A DNA stretch of 64,000 nt, taken from the NCBI RefSeq assembly GCF_030323265.1, contig NZ_CP104992.1, positions 1,425,501-1,489,500 on the forward strand, read 5' to 3'. Numbering within the stretch: position 1 is the first letter of the stretch; every line of letters begins with the position of its first letter. Positions 39,103 through 50,800 of the stretch are shown here, one piece after another. The notes under the pieces were generated by a model. It had not been told where the DNA came from. It worked only from the letters and a program-made list of their open reading frames with translations, and did not search any database. Position numbers and translations under genes: made by a program. This DNA comes from Terrirhizobium terrae. Its GTDB lineage: Bacteria > Pseudomonadota > Alphaproteobacteria > Rhizobiales > Rhizobiaceae.

Positions 39103-40371
39103 GGTCTCATCGACGGATGTAGAAGCCGTCATGGCCGAGATCGGCCGCAACGCCAAAACTGCCGCCCGCCAACTGTCGATCGCGTCGAGCGATGCAAAGA
39201 ACAAGGCGCTTCGCGCCATGGCGGATGCCATCCTTGCCGCCACTGACAAGATCCTTGCCGCCAATGCCGAAGACCTGAAACAGGTCGAAGGCAAGGAGCT
39301 GCTCCCGTCATTCATCGATCGCCTGACGCTGACCGAAAAGAGCATTGCCGGAATGGCGCAGGCGCTTCGCGAGATCGCCGATTTCAAGGACCCGGTCGGT
39401 GAGGTGATTGCCGCCTGGGACCGGCCGAACGGGCTGAAGATCGAGCGCGTGCGGACGCCGCTTGGCGTCATCGGCGTGATCTATGAAAGCCGGCCCAATG
39501 TGACGGCAGATGCCGGAGCGCTTTGCCTCAAGGCCGGCAATGCCGTGATCCTGCGCGGCGGCTCGGATTCGGCGCTTTCATCGCAGGCGATCCATGAATG
39601 CCTCGTCGCCGGCCTGAAAACTGCGGGTCTTCCGGAACATGCCATCCAGATCGTTCCGACCACGGATCGGGCCGCTGTCGGCGCCATGCTGTCCGGCCTG
39701 AACGGCGCCATCGACGTCATCGTGCCGCGCGGCGGCAAGAGCCTTGTCGCACGGGTCCAGAATGAGGCCCGTGTGCCGGTCTTCGCTCATCTCGAGGGGC
39801 TCTGCCACATCTATGTCGACGCGTCGGCTGATCTCGACATGGCGAGGAAAATCGTCGTCAATGCCAAGATGCGGCGCACCGGCGTCTGCGGTGCGGCCGA
39901 GACACTGCTGGTGGACAAGGCTGCGGCCAAAACACATCTCGTCCCGCTGCTCACGGCACTGACCGAGGCTGGCTGCGCGATCCGCGGCTCGGCCGAAGTG
40001 TTGCTCGCTTCGCCCGCAGCAATCGCGGCCACCGAAGAAGACTGGCGCACGGAGTACCTGGACGCCGTGATCTCGGTGGCGGTCGTCGATGGCATCGACG
40101 GCGCCATCCGCCATATCAACACCTATTCGTCCAACCACACCGAAGCGGTCATCGCCGAAGACCCGGCCGTCGTCGCGCGCTTCTTCAACGAGATCGATTC
40201 CGCCATCCTCCTGCACAACGCCTCGACGCAGTTTGCCGATGGTGGTGAATTCGGCATGGGGGTGAGATCGGCATCTCGACGGGCAAGATGCATGCCCGTG
40301 GACCTGTCGGCGTAGAGCAGCTCACGTCCTTCAAATACCGCGTGCACGGCACCGGGCAGATACGTCCTTAA
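39092..40371 (+). CDS. proA: Gamma-glutamyl phosphate reductase (frameshifted near the C-terminus)
   Basis: About 427 residues. It reduces gamma-glutamyl phosphate to glutamate semialdehyde. Family elements include [23 protein letters not shown] and the catalytic cysteine region [15 protein letters not shown]. The frame is lost in the five-G run at 40258-40262; one more G gives [24 protein letters not shown] and the normal end through the TAA at 40369-40371. ATG 39092 has AAGGAGG nine bases upstream. An essential biosynthetic gene in this setting is unlikely to be broken, so an error is favoured. Confidence 0.93.
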
Positions 40372-40385
40372 GGCGCCGGTTCGAC

Positions 40386-41018
40386 GTGGAGGAGCAAAAG
40401 GTCGATCGCCGATACCTGACAATGCCGCATGTGGAGCGGGGCATGGCGATCGGTCTGTTCGGCGGCTCATTCAACCCGCCCCATGAGGGCCATCTGCTTG
40501 TCGCCGAGATCGCGCTTCGCCGCCTCGGCTTGGACCAACTCTGGTGGATGGTGACGCCTGGCAACCCGTTGAAGAGCCGCTCGGAACTGGCCTCGCTTGC
40601 CGATCGGATTGCGATGAGCAACCGCCTCATTCACGATCCGCGCATCAAGGTTACGGCCTTCGAAAAGACGCTCGGCGGGTCTTATACGGCCGACACGCTC
40701 GCCTTCGTGAAAGCGAAGAACCCGCAGGTGCATTTTGTTTGGGTTATGGGCGCAGACAGCCTGAAAACATTTCACAACTGGCAGAAATGGCGCGAAATCG
40801 CCTCCACATTCCCGATTGCGGTCATCGACCGGCCCGGTTCGACACTTTCGCTTCTCTCCTCGAAAATGGCGCGAACCTTCGACTACGCCCGCATCGACGA
40901 GGACGACGCAGGCAGTCTCTGGAAGCGCCAGGCACCGGCCTGGACATTCATTCACGGCCCCCGCTCCACATTGAGTTCGACTGCAATCCGAGCAACGAAT
41001 GGTCGGAAAACTGGCTGA
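40386..41018 (+). CDS. nadD: Nicotinate-nucleotide adenylyltransferase
   Basis: 210 residues from GTG 40386; ATG 40422 would give 198. The nucleotidyltransferase signature is IGLFGGSFNPPHEGHL, followed by WWMVTPGNPLK and FVWVMGADSLKTFHNW, and the C-terminal STLSSTAIR. It converts nicotinate mononucleotide to deamido-NAD in NAD synthesis. Placed between proA and rsfS as in other rhizobia. Confidence 0.95.
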   Translation: MEEQKVDRRYLTMPHVERGMAIGLFGGSFNPPHEGHLLVAEIALRRLGLDQLWWMVTPGNPLKSRSELASLADRIAMSNRLIHDPRIKVTAFEKTLGGSYTADTLAFVKAKNPQVHFVWVMGADSLKTFHNWQKWREIASTFPIAVIDRPGSTLSLLSSKMARTFDYARIDEDDAGSLWKRQAPAWTFIHGPRSTLSSTAIRATNGRKTG

Positions 41019-41210
41019 ATACTTCGAAATGACATGCAGATGAAGAATGCGCGCGCCGCGATCACCTTTCATGGTTCTCACTTGAAAGATTAACCGTTCG
41101 GTGCCACCTTCAACGAAGCGAACGACTCTCTATCGGATTCGCTGAAAGTGCATGTTGCTGTTACCTGGACGAAAGGAAAAACCCTGACAACAGTACACGC
41201 CAAGGGCAGG

Positions 41211-41600
41211 ATGGCTTCCATTCTCCCGCAGAGTTCTGAACGTGGCGCCGATGCCGCTGCCCGGGCTCTAGAACTGATCCTCGCAAGCCTCGAGGACTCA
41301 AAAGCAGAAGACATCGTCACCATCGACATTGCCGGCAAGTCCGCGCTGGGCGACTACATGGTTGTGGTCACCGGGCGATCGAACCGCCATGTCGTGGCGA
41401 TTTGCGAACACCTCGTCACCGACCTCAAGGACGAAGGTCTTGGATCGCCCCGGGTCGAGGGACAGGATAGTGGCGACTGGGTGCTCATCGATACCGGTGA
41501 CGTCATCATCCACGTGTTCCGCCCAGAAATCCGCGAGTTCTACAACATCGAAAAGATGTGGGCGGCTCCGGACGTAGACGAAGGACCGCTTCTGCATTGA
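41211..41600 (+). CDS. rsfS: Ribosomal silencing factor RsfS
   Basis: 129 residues from ATG 41211. RsfS/Iojap domain: AARALELILASLEDSKAEDI, GKSALGDYMVVVTGRSNRH and WVLIDTGDVIIHVFRPEIREFY. It binds L14 and blocks subunit joining. The start is uncertain: ATG 41148 is in frame, and a CTG at 41184 preceded by AAAGGAAAAACC begins LTTVHAKGR, which looks like the N-terminus of rhizobial homologues. Confidence 0.9.
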   Translation: MASILPQSSERGADAAARALELILASLEDSKAEDIVTIDIAGKSALGDYMVVVTGRSNRHVVAICEHLVTDLKDEGLGSPRVEGQDSGDWVLIDTGDVIIHVFRPEIREFYNIEKMWAAPDVDEGPLLH

Positions 41601-41704
41601 GCGGTTTGGGCTTGGCCTGAACCGTCGCAAGCCGCTAAAGCAACGCCGGAGCGTCGCGCTGGCGTCGTGGAAGGCAGCTGTGTGAATTTGAAACGGATCA
41701 GGAC

Positions 41705-42187
41705 ATGCGTATCACCCTTTTTGCCGTGGGACGGCTCAAGGCCGGACCGGAGAAGGATCTTGCGTCTCGATACCTCGACAGGTTTGCCAAGGCAGGGCCA
41801 GCCATAGGGCTGGAACTCGCCAAGCTGGTCGAGGTACAGGAAAGCCGTGCATCGAACCCGGAGACACGTAAGCGGGAAGAGGCGGCAGCGCTCGAAAAGG
41901 CCCTGCCAGAGGGCGCGGCCCTGATCCTGCTCGACGAGCGCGGCAAGGCGCTCGACAGCCAGGCCTTTTCCGATGTGATCGGCCGTTACCGCGACAACGG
42001 CAAGCGGGACATGATGCTGGCAATCGGCGGCGCCGACGGGCTAGATCCTGATCTTCGCAGCCGCGCCGATCTGGTCCTCAATCTTGGCACCATGACCTGG
42101 CCACACCAGCTGGTCCGCATCCTGATCGCCGAACAGCTCTATCGCGCCGTGACCATCCTTTCCGGCCATCCCTATCACCGCGTTTAA
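41705..42187 (+). CDS. rlmH: 23S rRNA pseudouridine(1915)-N3-methyltransferase RlmH
   Basis: 160 residues, canonical SPOUT methyltransferase. It starts MRITLFAVGRLKAGPE, contains LLDERGKALDSQAF and the SAM-binding AIGGADGL, and ends LIAEQLYRAVTILSGHPYHR. It methylates m3-psi-1915 in helix 69 of 23S rRNA. Confidence 0.97.
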   Translation: MRITLFAVGRLKAGPEKDLASRYLDRFAKAGPAIGLELAKLVEVQESRASNPETRKREEAAALEKALPEGAALILLDERGKALDSQAFSDVIGRYRDNGKRDMMLAIGGADGLDPDLRSRADLVLNLGTMTWPHQLVRILIAEQLYRAVTILSGHPYHRV

Positions 42188-42273
42188 CCTTTCGTTCAGC
42201 CTCAAACACGATGTTGTTTGTGGTATTAGCGGGCAAATCACCCTACGCTTTAAGTAAATCAATCGGAGCGGAA

Positions 42274-43708
42274 ATGGACGGAAGCGGGAAAGGATCTGGT
42301 AAAGCAAGACCAGGTTTGGCCAGCGCTTTGGCCACGGCCGTTCTGCTTGTGTCATCTCCCTCCGGCGGCTATGCGCAGGATCCGGCTGCTGAGTTGCGAA
42401 CCTCTTACAATGAGGACGGCGCCAATGCCGCACAGAACGCGGCACCCGATGCGACACTCGAATTGCAACGGAAGCGCGATGAGACGCGCAAGGAGCTGGA
42501 AGCCCTTGGCAGAACGATGCAGCTTTCGGCCGACAAGGTCGCCGAAATCGAGCAGAGCATCGAGCAGACCAAGAAGGACAGCGCCGACATTCGCCAGGCC
42601 TTGATCGATTCCGCCGCCAAGCGAAAGGATCTCGAAAAGAAGATCCTTGATGGCGAGAAGAAGATCGCCGCCTTGAGCCTACAGGAAGATGGAATCCGTA
42701 ACTCCCTGCGCAGCCGGCGTGGCGTTCTGGCCGAAGTTCTTGCGGCCCTGGAGCGCATGGGGCGAAATCCCCCGCCTGCACTGCTTGTAAAGCCGGAGGA
42801 TGCACTGGCCTCGGTGCGCAGCGCGATTCTACTCGGTGCGGTCGTACCCGGCATGCGGGCTGAGGCGGATCGCCTTTTGAGCGATCTGAAGGCGCTCAGC
42901 GAAACACGCACTGCCGCGGCGAGTGAAAAACAGACGGTAACCGACGCAGTTGCCGCCAGCCTCGAAGAAGACAAGCGTATGGACTTGCTTCTGGCCGAAA
43001 ACGAGAAGCTGAACACCCGCAATACGGCGGAACTCGAGGCGGAGCGCCGTCGGTCCGAGGAGCTTGCCGGGCAAGCGAACTCACTGGATGGCCTTGTCAA
43101 TTCGCTGGAGAACGAGATTGCCTCGGTTCGTGAAGCGATCGATCGCGCCCGCGCGGAAGAAGAACGACAACGCCAAATGTCCGAAGCCGATCGCGAGAAA
43201 GCGAGACAATTGGCTGAAAGCGGTGTGCCCGACAAAAACCGCATTGCGCCAGCATATGCATTTTCCAGTCTCAGGCAGAAGCTGGACTTTCCGGTCGCTG
43301 GCGATGTCGTGCGTTGGTTCGGCGACCCTGACGGGACGGGGCACACGGCGAGAGGCATGACAATCGCATCCAATGCCGGCGCGATCGTGACCGCACCGGC
43401 GGACGGGCTGGTGGTGTTTGCCGGCGCTTTCCGCAGCTATGGCCAGACGATCATCCTCAATGCAGGGGATGGATACTATGTCGTGATGACCGGCATGGAG
43501 GAAGTGAACGTACGCCAGGGGCGCTTCGTCTTCGGCGGTGAGCCTATCGCCATGATGGGTAACAAAAGAGTGGCGAGTGCGACTGCGTTGGCGCTGGAAA
43601 CGGATCGCCCAACGCTTTACATTGAATTCAGAAACGACGGGACGCCGGTTGATTCCAAACCATGGTGGACCGCGAAGGAAACCGGAAGGGCACGAAATGA
43701 TCTCGTAG
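42274..43708 (+). CDS. EnvC-like murein hydrolase activator (M23 fold), 3' end affected by an indel
   Basis: About 478 residues from ATG 42274 (CGGAGCGGA upstream). Signal peptide ending GGYAQD, long coiled coils from about residue 55 to 330 (many EKQ/EAE heptads), then a degenerate M23 peptidase domain (FPVAGDVVRWFGDPDGTGHTA, APADGLVVFAGAFRSYGQ). In EnvC-type proteins this domain activates amidases during septum splitting. The frame should end ARND-P-stop at the ctpA start, but an indel at 43701-43704 lets the visible frame run on to 43755. Confidence 0.87.
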
Positions 43709-45029
43709 GGCTTCTCTTGTCATCGTCGGCGCGCTCATGGGTGCGACGGCCATGAGTGTGATCTATTCGGCAGGGGTTCCGGCCCAGGCGGCCGGACCGT
43801 CCACTTACAAGGAACTCTCCATTTTCGGAGACGTGTTCGAGCGTGTGCGCGCACAATATGTGACCCCGCCTGATGAAGAAAAGCTGGTCGAGAACGCCAT
43901 CAACGGCATGCTGACCTCGCTTGATCCGCATTCCAGCTTCATGAATGCCAAGGATGCCGACGACATGCGCACGCAGACCCGCGGCGAATTCGGCGGCCTC
44001 GGCATTGAGGTGACGATGGAAAACGAGCTCGTCAAGGTCATTGCCCCGATTGACGACACCCCTGCCTCAAAGGCCGGAATTCTCGCAGGCGACTTTATTT
44101 CCGAAATCGATGGAACACCGGTTCGTGGCCTCAAGCTCGAGGAAGCCGTCGAGAAGATGCGTGGCGCCATCAACACGCCGATCAAGCTGACTATTATTCG
44201 TCAGGGCGCCGACAAGCCACTGGAGATTACGGTTGTGCGTGACATTGTCGCCGTCCGCGCCGTCAAGTCGCGCGTCGAGGGTGGCGATGTCGGTTACGTA
44301 CGCGTCATCTCCTTTACCGAGAAGACCTATGACGACCTGGAAAAGGCGATCAAGAAGATCAAGGCGGACGTCCCGGCCGACAAGCTGAAGGGCTATGTCC
44401 TTGACCTTCGCCTGAACCCGGGCGGCCTTCTCGATCAGGCGATCAACGTCTCCGACGCCTTCCTTGAGCGTGGTGAAGTCGTATCCACCCGTGGCCGCAA
44501 TGCGGATGAGACCCGCCGCTTCAATGCGGGCCCCGGCGATCTGACCGACGGCAAGCCGGTTGTTGTCCTCGTCAACGGCGGTTCCGCCTCGGCCTCCGAG
44601 ATCGTTGCTGGCGCCTTGCAGGATCTGAAGCGCGCCACGGTCGTGGGCACCCGCTCCTTCGGCAAGGGCTCTGTCCAGACGATCATTCCGCTCGGCGACG
44701 CCGGAGCTCTTCGTCTGACGACCGCGCTCTACTACACACCATCGGGCAAATCGATCCAGGGCACCGGTATCAACCCGGATATCAAGGTTGAGCAGCCCCT
44801 GCCGCCTGAACTTCAGGGCAAGCTGCAGGCTGAAGGCGAATCGAGCCTGAAGGGCCATATCCAGGGCGCTGCTGAAACCGACGAAGGTTCCGGTTCCGCA
44901 GCCTATGTGCCGCCGGAAACCAAGGACGACATCCAGCTCAACTATGCGCTGGATCTTCTTCACGGAACGAAGACTGATCCTTCCTTCCCGGCCAGTCCGG
45001 ACAAGGCAGCAGCTGCCGTCAAGAACTAA
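43697..45029 (+). CDS. ctpA: C-terminal processing peptidase CtpA (S41), frameshift just after the start
   Basis: About 444 residues. The expected start is ATG 43697, overlapping the end of the EnvC-like gene. One extra base (or two missing) at 43701-43704 breaks it immediately; the rest is open from ATG 43737. Signal anchor, PDZ domain (GGLGIEVTMENELVKVIAPI, DDTPASKAGILAGD), and S41 protease with catalytic Ser in GGSASASEIV and Lys in SFGKGSVQT. It processes periplasmic substrates with exposed C-termini, and its coupling to an EnvC-like protein suggests control of envelope hydrolases. Confidence 0.92.
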
Positions 45030-45038
45030 GGAATGAAC

Positions 45039-45067
45039 AAAGGGGTCTCGCGTGAGACCCCTTTCGC
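45039..45067 (+). terminator. Rho-independent terminator after ctpA
   Basis: AAAGGGGTCTC and GAGACCCCTTT with a short GCGT loop, ten bases after the ctpA stop. It excludes the longer start at 45052 for the next gene. Confidence 0.88.
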
Positions 45068-45099
45068 TCACAGGCCAACGGGACAGCACGGAAATTTGC

Positions 45100-46272
45100 G
45101 TGGGTACTGATCTCCATGCCCCTTTGGGACAGGGACGTCCGCCAAAGCGGAAACCCTCGCACAAAAGGATCCCTGTAGCGCTTGCTGGCGTTGCTACGGT
45201 GATGCTTCTGGTCGGCATTTCGGTTTATGTCTCCTTCCAGGGTGACGGCCTGAAACAGACAGCGTCCACTCAACCCCCATCCCAGACGACCACTGAAGCA
45301 GCTTCGGCGAGTTCCCCGGTGCGACAGTCCGAGCCGCTGGAGCGCACGAATACCGGCGCCAACATCGAGCGTACGCCGACCGGAGATGGCGGCTATGTCA
45401 CCAAATATACGCCTCGTGACCGCGATGGACCGCAGGTCATAAATGCCCAGCGCATCGGCCAGGATTCTCGAATGGCCGGCCAGCCAAATCCGGACCTCCT
45501 GGAGGAAACGGAGGCCGGTAGGCTTCCCGTGACGGGTCCGGACGGGCTTCGGCCGATGGACCAGTATGCCCGACCCTGGTCGGGAGCCCGCGGAACCCGC
45601 ATCGCAATCGTTGTCAGTGGCCTGGGACTGAGCCAGACGGGTAGCCAGAAAGCCGTGCAACAGCTGCCGGCCGGCGTAACCCTTGCCTTTGCTGCCAGCG
45701 GCAACAGCCTGCAGCGATGGATGCAGGAGGCGCGTCGCAAGGGCCATGAAATCCTGCTTCAGATTCCACTCGAGCCTTTTGATTACCCGGCCAATGATCC
45801 AGGACCCGGCACGCTTCTCACGGGTAGTTCTTCCAAGCAGAACCTTGCACGCCTTCATGATGCCATGGCGCAGCTGACGAACTATACGGGCATCATGAAC
45901 TATCAGGGCGGTCGTTACCTGTCCGACGAAAAGGCGCTTCAGCCGATCCTGCAGGATGTAGCCAAGCGAGGCCTGCTTTTCCTCGATGATAGCACTTCGT
46001 CCCTGTCCAAGACCGAGGCGGTCTCCAGCGCCATCGACCTTCCCTATGCTTTTGCGGACTTGGCTCTCGATGGACAGCTGCAGACACAGGCCATCTTACG
46101 CAAGCTCGACGACCTTGAACGCATCGCGGATCGGCAGGGCACCGCGATCGGTGTTGCGGCCGCTTTCGATGAAAGCATCGAAGCGATAAGACAGTGGAGC
46201 GAGGAAGCGACGCAGCGGGGCATCGAAATTGTCGGCGTTTCGGCCATCGTACGCGACAAGAGCCAGCCATAA
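45100..46272 (+). CDS. Divergent polysaccharide deacetylase family protein (DUF610/YibQ)
   Basis: 390 residues from GTG 45100 (N-terminus VGTDLHAPLG, as in homologues). One transmembrane helix near residues 28-48, a long Ser/Thr/Pro/Gln-rich linker, then the YibQ-type fold (RIAIVVSGLGLSQTGSQKAV, GHEILLQIPLEPFDYP, FLDDSTSS) anchored in the periplasm. Usual catalytic histidines of polysaccharide deacetylases are not evident, so enzymatic activity is uncertain. Conserved between ctpA and rppH in Rhizobiales. Confidence 0.87.
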   Translation: MGTDLHAPLGQGRPPKRKPSHKRIPVALAGVATVMLLVGISVYVSFQGDGLKQTASTQPPSQTTTEAASASSPVRQSEPLERTNTGANIERTPTGDGGYVTKYTPRDRDGPQVINAQRIGQDSRMAGQPNPDLLEETEAGRLPVTGPDGLRPMDQYARPWSGARGTRIAIVVSGLGLSQTGSQKAVQQLPAGVTLAFAASGNSLQRWMQEARRKGHEILLQIPLEPFDYPANDPGPGTLLTGSSSKQNLARLHDAMAQLTNYTGIMNYQGGRYLSDEKALQPILQDVAKRGLLFLDDSTSSLSKTEAVSSAIDLPYAFADLALDGQLQTQAILRKLDDLERIADRQGTAIGVAAAFDESIEAIRQWSEEATQRGIEIVGVSAIVRDKSQP

Positions 46273-46284
46273 AGGAATGCCAGG

Positions 46285-46818
46285 ATGAGTAAACACAAGA
46301 CCCCGGTTAAGGCCGAGGACCTGCCCTATCGCCCCTGCGTCGGGATCATGGTCCTCAATCGCGAAGGGTTGGTCTGGGCCGGCCGACGCATCGCGGAAGG
46401 AAACAGCGAGTATGACGGCTCGCCGCAGCTCTGGCAGATGCCCCAGGGCGGCATAGACAAGGGCGAAGACCCGCTTCCCGCTGCCTATCGTGAACTCTAC
46501 GAAGAGACCGGCATGAAGACCGTAACCCTGCTGGCCCAGTCCGGCGGCTGGATCAATTACGATCTTCCCGAACATCTGATCGGCATCGGGCTCAAGGGCA
46601 AATACCGTGGCCAGACCCAGCGCTGGTTCGCTTTCCGTTTCGAAGGAGACGAAAGCGAGATTGCCATCAATCCGCCGCCGGGCGGTCACGAGCCGGAATT
46701 CGATGCCTGGGAATGGAAGCCGATGACGGAATTGCCCGAGCTGATAGTACCCTTCAAGCGCGGCGTATATGATCAGGTCGTGGCTGAGTTCGCGCATCTC
46801 GCAAAGCCCGCGGCTTGA
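46285..46818 (+). CDS. rppH: RNA pyrophosphohydrolase RppH
   Basis: 177 residues. Nudix box G-G-I-D-K-G-E ... REL-EETG is intact ([20 protein letters not shown]), preceded by PQLWQMPQ, and the family element [11 protein letters not shown] follows. It removes pyrophosphate from mRNA 5' ends to start decay. 12 bases after the deacetylase-like gene, closed by the terminator at 46883. Confidence 0.94.
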   Translation: MSKHKTPVKAEDLPYRPCVGIMVLNREGLVWAGRRIAEGNSEYDGSPQLWQMPQGGIDKGEDPLPAAYRELYEETGMKTVTLLAQSGGWINYDLPEHLIGIGLKGKYRGQTQRWFAFRFEGDESEIAINPPPGGHEPEFDAWEWKPMTELPELIVPFKRGVYDQVVAEFAHLAKPAA

Positions 46819-46882
46819 GCGGCAGCTTAAACAAGAAAGCCACGAATTGCCCATGAGGCATGGGGCCTACGACTACCACAAT

Positions 46883-46915
46883 AAAAAGACCCGGCTTTGC
46901 GGCCGGGTCTTTTTT
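46883..46915. terminator. Bidirectional terminator between rppH and bfr
   Basis: AAAAAGACCCGGC and GCCGGGTCTTTTTT with a short loop. A/T runs on both sides let it serve the convergent genes rppH (plus) and bfr (minus). Confidence 0.9.
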
Positions 46916-46920
46916 GTCGA

Positions 46921-47406
46921 TTATTCTGCCGCGTCGGCGGATTCCGCGTTGAGCTGGCCGTACCGCTCCTCGCCGATCTTGCCCAGAAGCTCAAGCTGGG
47001 TCTCGAGGAAGTCGATATGGCCTTCCTCATCCATCAGCAGCTCTTCGAAAAGCTTCATGGAGACGTAGTCGCCAGCCTCATGACAGAGATCGCGGGATGC
47101 CTTGTAGGCCGTCCGGGCGTCGTATTCGCCGGCAAGATCGGCTTCCAGCACTTCCTTGACATTCTGGCCGATACGCAGCGGTGCCACGGTCTGCAGGTTC
47201 GGATGGCCTTCGAGGAAGATGATGCGGTCGATCAGGCGATCGGCATGCTGCATTTCTTCGATAGATTCGGCGCGTTCCTTCTTGGCGAGCTTGGTAAAAC
47301 CCCAATCGTCCAGAAGACGGTAGTGCAGCCAATACTGGTTTACGGCTCCGAGCTCGAGGAACAGTGCCTCGTTAAGCCGCTCGATGACTCTTTTGTCGCC
47401 TTTCAA
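46921..47406 (-). CDS. bfr: Bacterioferritin
   Basis: 161 residues, exact family length, when started at TTG 47406, which has AGGAGA upstream. Ferritin-like four-helix protein: ferroxidase ligands in [19 protein letters not shown] and [18 protein letters not shown], and the haem-ligating Met is in the usual region. It stores iron as ferric mineral in a 24-mer. The start overlaps the end of the Bfd-like gene. Confidence 0.94.
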   Translation of the reverse strand: MKGDKRVIERLNEALFLELGAVNQYWLHYRLLDDWGFTKLAKKERAESIEEMQHADRLIDRIIFLEGHPNLQTVAPLRIGQNVKEVLEADLAGEYDARTAYKASRDLCHEAGDYVSMKLFEELLMDEEGHIDFLETQLELLGKIGEERYGQLNAESADAAE

Positions 47407-47683
47407 TGTCCGCTCTCCTGTTGTCCTCATGGAACTGTCTTAAGCGGGACATATATACAACGACTTCGTCCTCCGTCGAGTGACGGCGGGCATGATATTC
47501 TTCCGTCGTGCGGATGATCAGATCCACGACGTTCGGGAAACAGCCGCAACAGCGGCCTCGTTTGCTCATCGCATGATAGACCTTGGCGGGAACGATGAGC
47601 TGCCAACAGTCTTCGTCAAGGAGTTGGACGATGACGTCCCGGATTTCCCTGTCGGTGATGTAATTGCAGCTGCAGACGAGCAT
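47372..47683 (-). CDS. bfd: Bacterioferritin-associated ferredoxin (Bfd-like)
   Basis: 103 residues from ATG 47683. The [2Fe-2S] cysteine pattern is [10 protein letters not shown] at the N-terminus plus [13 protein letters not shown]. Bfd delivers electrons to bacterioferritin for iron release. The last 35 bases overlap the start of bfr, a translationally coupled iron store and release pair. Confidence 0.9.
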   Translation of the reverse strand: MLVCSCNYITDREIRDVIVQLLDEDCWQLIVPAKVYHAMSKRGRCCGCFPNVVDLIIRTTEEYHARRHSTEDEVVVYMSRLRQFHEDNRRADIERRQKSHRAA

Positions 47684-47899
47684 TCCCGGTAGACCTGTCA
47701 AAACATGACGAAAGCTATCCCCTTTTGGGAAAGAAGACCCTGGATGTCAAGAAAAATTCATGACAGGCGGATCACAGAGTCCTGAGCTCAGGCATGCGTC
47801 GGTATCGCAAGGCGCCTCGAACCGCATCGCCAAAGGCTGATCATCTCTATGATATCCATGCAATATGCCAGGACATAGGCCCTGCCTCGCTCCTCACCC

Positions 47900-50800
47900 T
47901 CAGTGAAAGTTGCGCCCCTTGGGCATGACATCACCGGCGCTGATATCCTCCCGGCGGCCCGCAACAGGCCGTGCCCCATCATGTTCGATCGGTTGCTGAA
48001 CCCGCGGATGCGGCTTGGGCCTCCAGGATCCGCCACCGGATTTGAGCGCCTCGTCGGATCTCGGTGATCCGAACCGCCTGGCCTCCCGCTGCAGGAGCCC
48101 CAGCATCGACGTCATATCCTCGATATGCTCGACGACCGTATGGATGACGCCGTTCTGGCTTTGCAGCCTTCCCCGTATCTTCACAACGCGCGCGCCCATT
48201 ACCACGGGGCGATACTTCTCGAAGAGCTTCGGCCAGACAATGGCATTGGCCACCCCGGTCTCATCTTCCAGAGTGATGAAAATCACCCCTTTCGCCGATC
48301 CGGGCCTTTGCCTCACCAGCACAACGCCTCCGATCGTAACCCTTTGGCCGTTGCGAACATTCAGAAGATCGACGCTGCGGGTTATCCCCATCGACCGGAA
48401 TTCCTCGCGGAGGAAGGAGATCGGGTGCGCTTTGAGGAAAGCGAAAGATGGCGATAGTCCTCGATCACCTCTTCGCCCGGGAGCATCAAAGGCAATTGAG
48501 CTTGCGGCTCAGGCCTGAGATCCGTGGATCCGACTGTCTCGAACAAGGGCGCCCTCTCGGATGCACCTTTTGTTTCCAGCCCCCTGACGGCCCAGAGCGC
48601 CTGCCGACGGCCAAGACGGATCGAGCCAAACCCGTCGGCATCCGCCAGCCTCTCCAGACTGGACCGGTCAAGACCCGATCGCGACCACAGGTCATGGACA
48701 CTTCGATAATCCTCTTCGCGATTGGCAATGAGTTTCTCTACCATGTCCTTCTGATTCAGCCCCTTCACCTGCCGGAAGCCGAGCCTTACGCCATAGCGGG
48801 TCCTGATCACGCCGCGCATGCTCTCATGCCGCCGGTCGATCGCTGATGCCTCAAAATCGACCTCCTCAAGGGTACAATCCCACTGCGACCGGTTGATATC
48901 GACCGGAAGGACGGTCACGCCATGCTCGCGTGCATCCCGGATAAGCTGCGCCGGCGCGTAAAAGCCCATGGGTTGCGCGTTCAGGAGTGCAGCACAGAAG
49001 ACATCGGGATAATAGGTCTTGATCCAGGAAGAGGCGAAGACGAGCAATGCGAATGAGGCTGCGTGGCTTTCCGGAAAGCCATATTCGGCAAACCCCTCGA
49101 TCTGGCTGAAACACTGTCTGGCAAACTCTTCCGAATAATCGTTCTTGCGCATCCCTGCGATGAAATCCCGTTCAAACTCCTTCACCCGGCCGGATCGCTT
49201 GAAGGTTGCCATCGACCGACGTAACCGATCTGCTTTCTCCGGAGCAAACCCGGCAGCGGTGATCGCAATTTGCATCGCCTGCTCCTGGAACAGCGGCACG
49301 CCAAGCGTTCGCTTCAAGACCTCTTTCAATGCAGGCCTTTCGTAAGGAATTTCCTTGCCCTCGTTCCTCATCTCCCGGCGTTTGAGATAGGGATGAACCA
49401 TATTGCCCTGAATAGGTCCCGGTCGGACGATCGCCACCTCGATGACGAGATCGTAGAATTCTCGGGGCGCAGCCGCGGCAGCATGCTCATCTGCGCCCGG
49501 CTTTCGATCTGGAAGACACCGATTGTGTCGGCCCGGCAGATCATCTCGTAGACATTCTGGTCGTTATTATTCTTCTGAAGACTGTCCAATGTCTCCACGC
49601 GGTCGTACCGCGTCCGCAGAAGCTCGAAAGCCTTTCTCAGGCAGGTCAGCATGCCGAGCGCCAGGACATCGATCTTCAACAGCTTCAACGTGTCGAGATC
49701 ATCCTTGTCCCATTCGATCATGTAGCGGCCGGGCATGGCCGTCTTCATGATCGGCACGACTTCGTCGAGCCGGTCGCGGGTGATCAGAAAGCCGCCGACA
49801 TGCTGGGTCAGATGCCGGGGAAAACCCATCAGCTCCTTCGCATGGGCGATCACCCTTTTCGTCATGGGATCGGCCACGTCGAGACCGGCAACCTTGGCGT
49901 CTCGTTCCGAAAGCCCGTCTTCCGACCAGCCCCAGACCGTGCTCGACAATGCCGCCTGCACATCTTCTGACATGCCGAAGGCCTTGGCGACCTCACGGCC
50001 CGCCATGCGGGTTCGATAGCTTGTCACGGCGGCCGTCAGCCCGGCATGGCGATAGCCGTAATGCTCATAGATATACTGAATGACCTCTTCCCGCCGTTCA
50101 TGCTCGAAATCGACATCGATATCCGGCGGCTCGTTGCGCTCGGTGGAAATGAAGCGCTCGAAGAGAAGAGGGTGAATGTCGGGTCGACTTCCGTGATCTC
50201 GAGGCAATAACAGACCGTCGAGTTGGCGGCAGATCCACGCCCCTGACACAGAACCTTCAACACCTCCCGCGCATGCCAGACGATGTGGCGAACAGTCAGG
50301 AAATAAGGCTCGTATTGCATCTCTTCGATGAGATCGAGTTCGTAGCGGATCTGCTCAGCGACCTTTGAAGGGATTTCGCCCGGATAACGCTTCTTCGCAC
50401 CCTCCCATGTCAGCCGTTCAAGCGTTTCCGATACCGTCTCACCCGGCACGCTTTCATCCGGATAATTGTGCTCAAGTTCCCGAAGCGAGAATGTCAGCTT
50501 GGCAAAGAACCGTTTGGTATTGTCGATCGCATCCGGATAGGCATGGAAGAGACGGGCCATTTCCGCGGCATGCTTGAGATACCTGTCTCCATTGGGGGCG
50601 AGCCGGAAGCCCGCCTCCTGAACGGTCACATGGTTCTTGATGGCCGTGACGACATCCGCAAGGGAGCGGCGATAGGGGAGGCTGAAGAGCGGCAGGTTCG
50701 TCGCGATCAGCGGCACCCGGCTGTTCCGGGAAATCTGTGCGAAGGTGGCGAAAACGAAGGCATCCCGCCCGTCATAGGTCGGCGCCACGGCGAGATGGAC

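Noticed and set aside
45052..45099. Longer start for the divergent polysaccharide deacetylase gene
   Set aside because: The ATG at 45052 lies inside the ctpA terminator hairpin. GTG 45100 gives the expected N-terminus.
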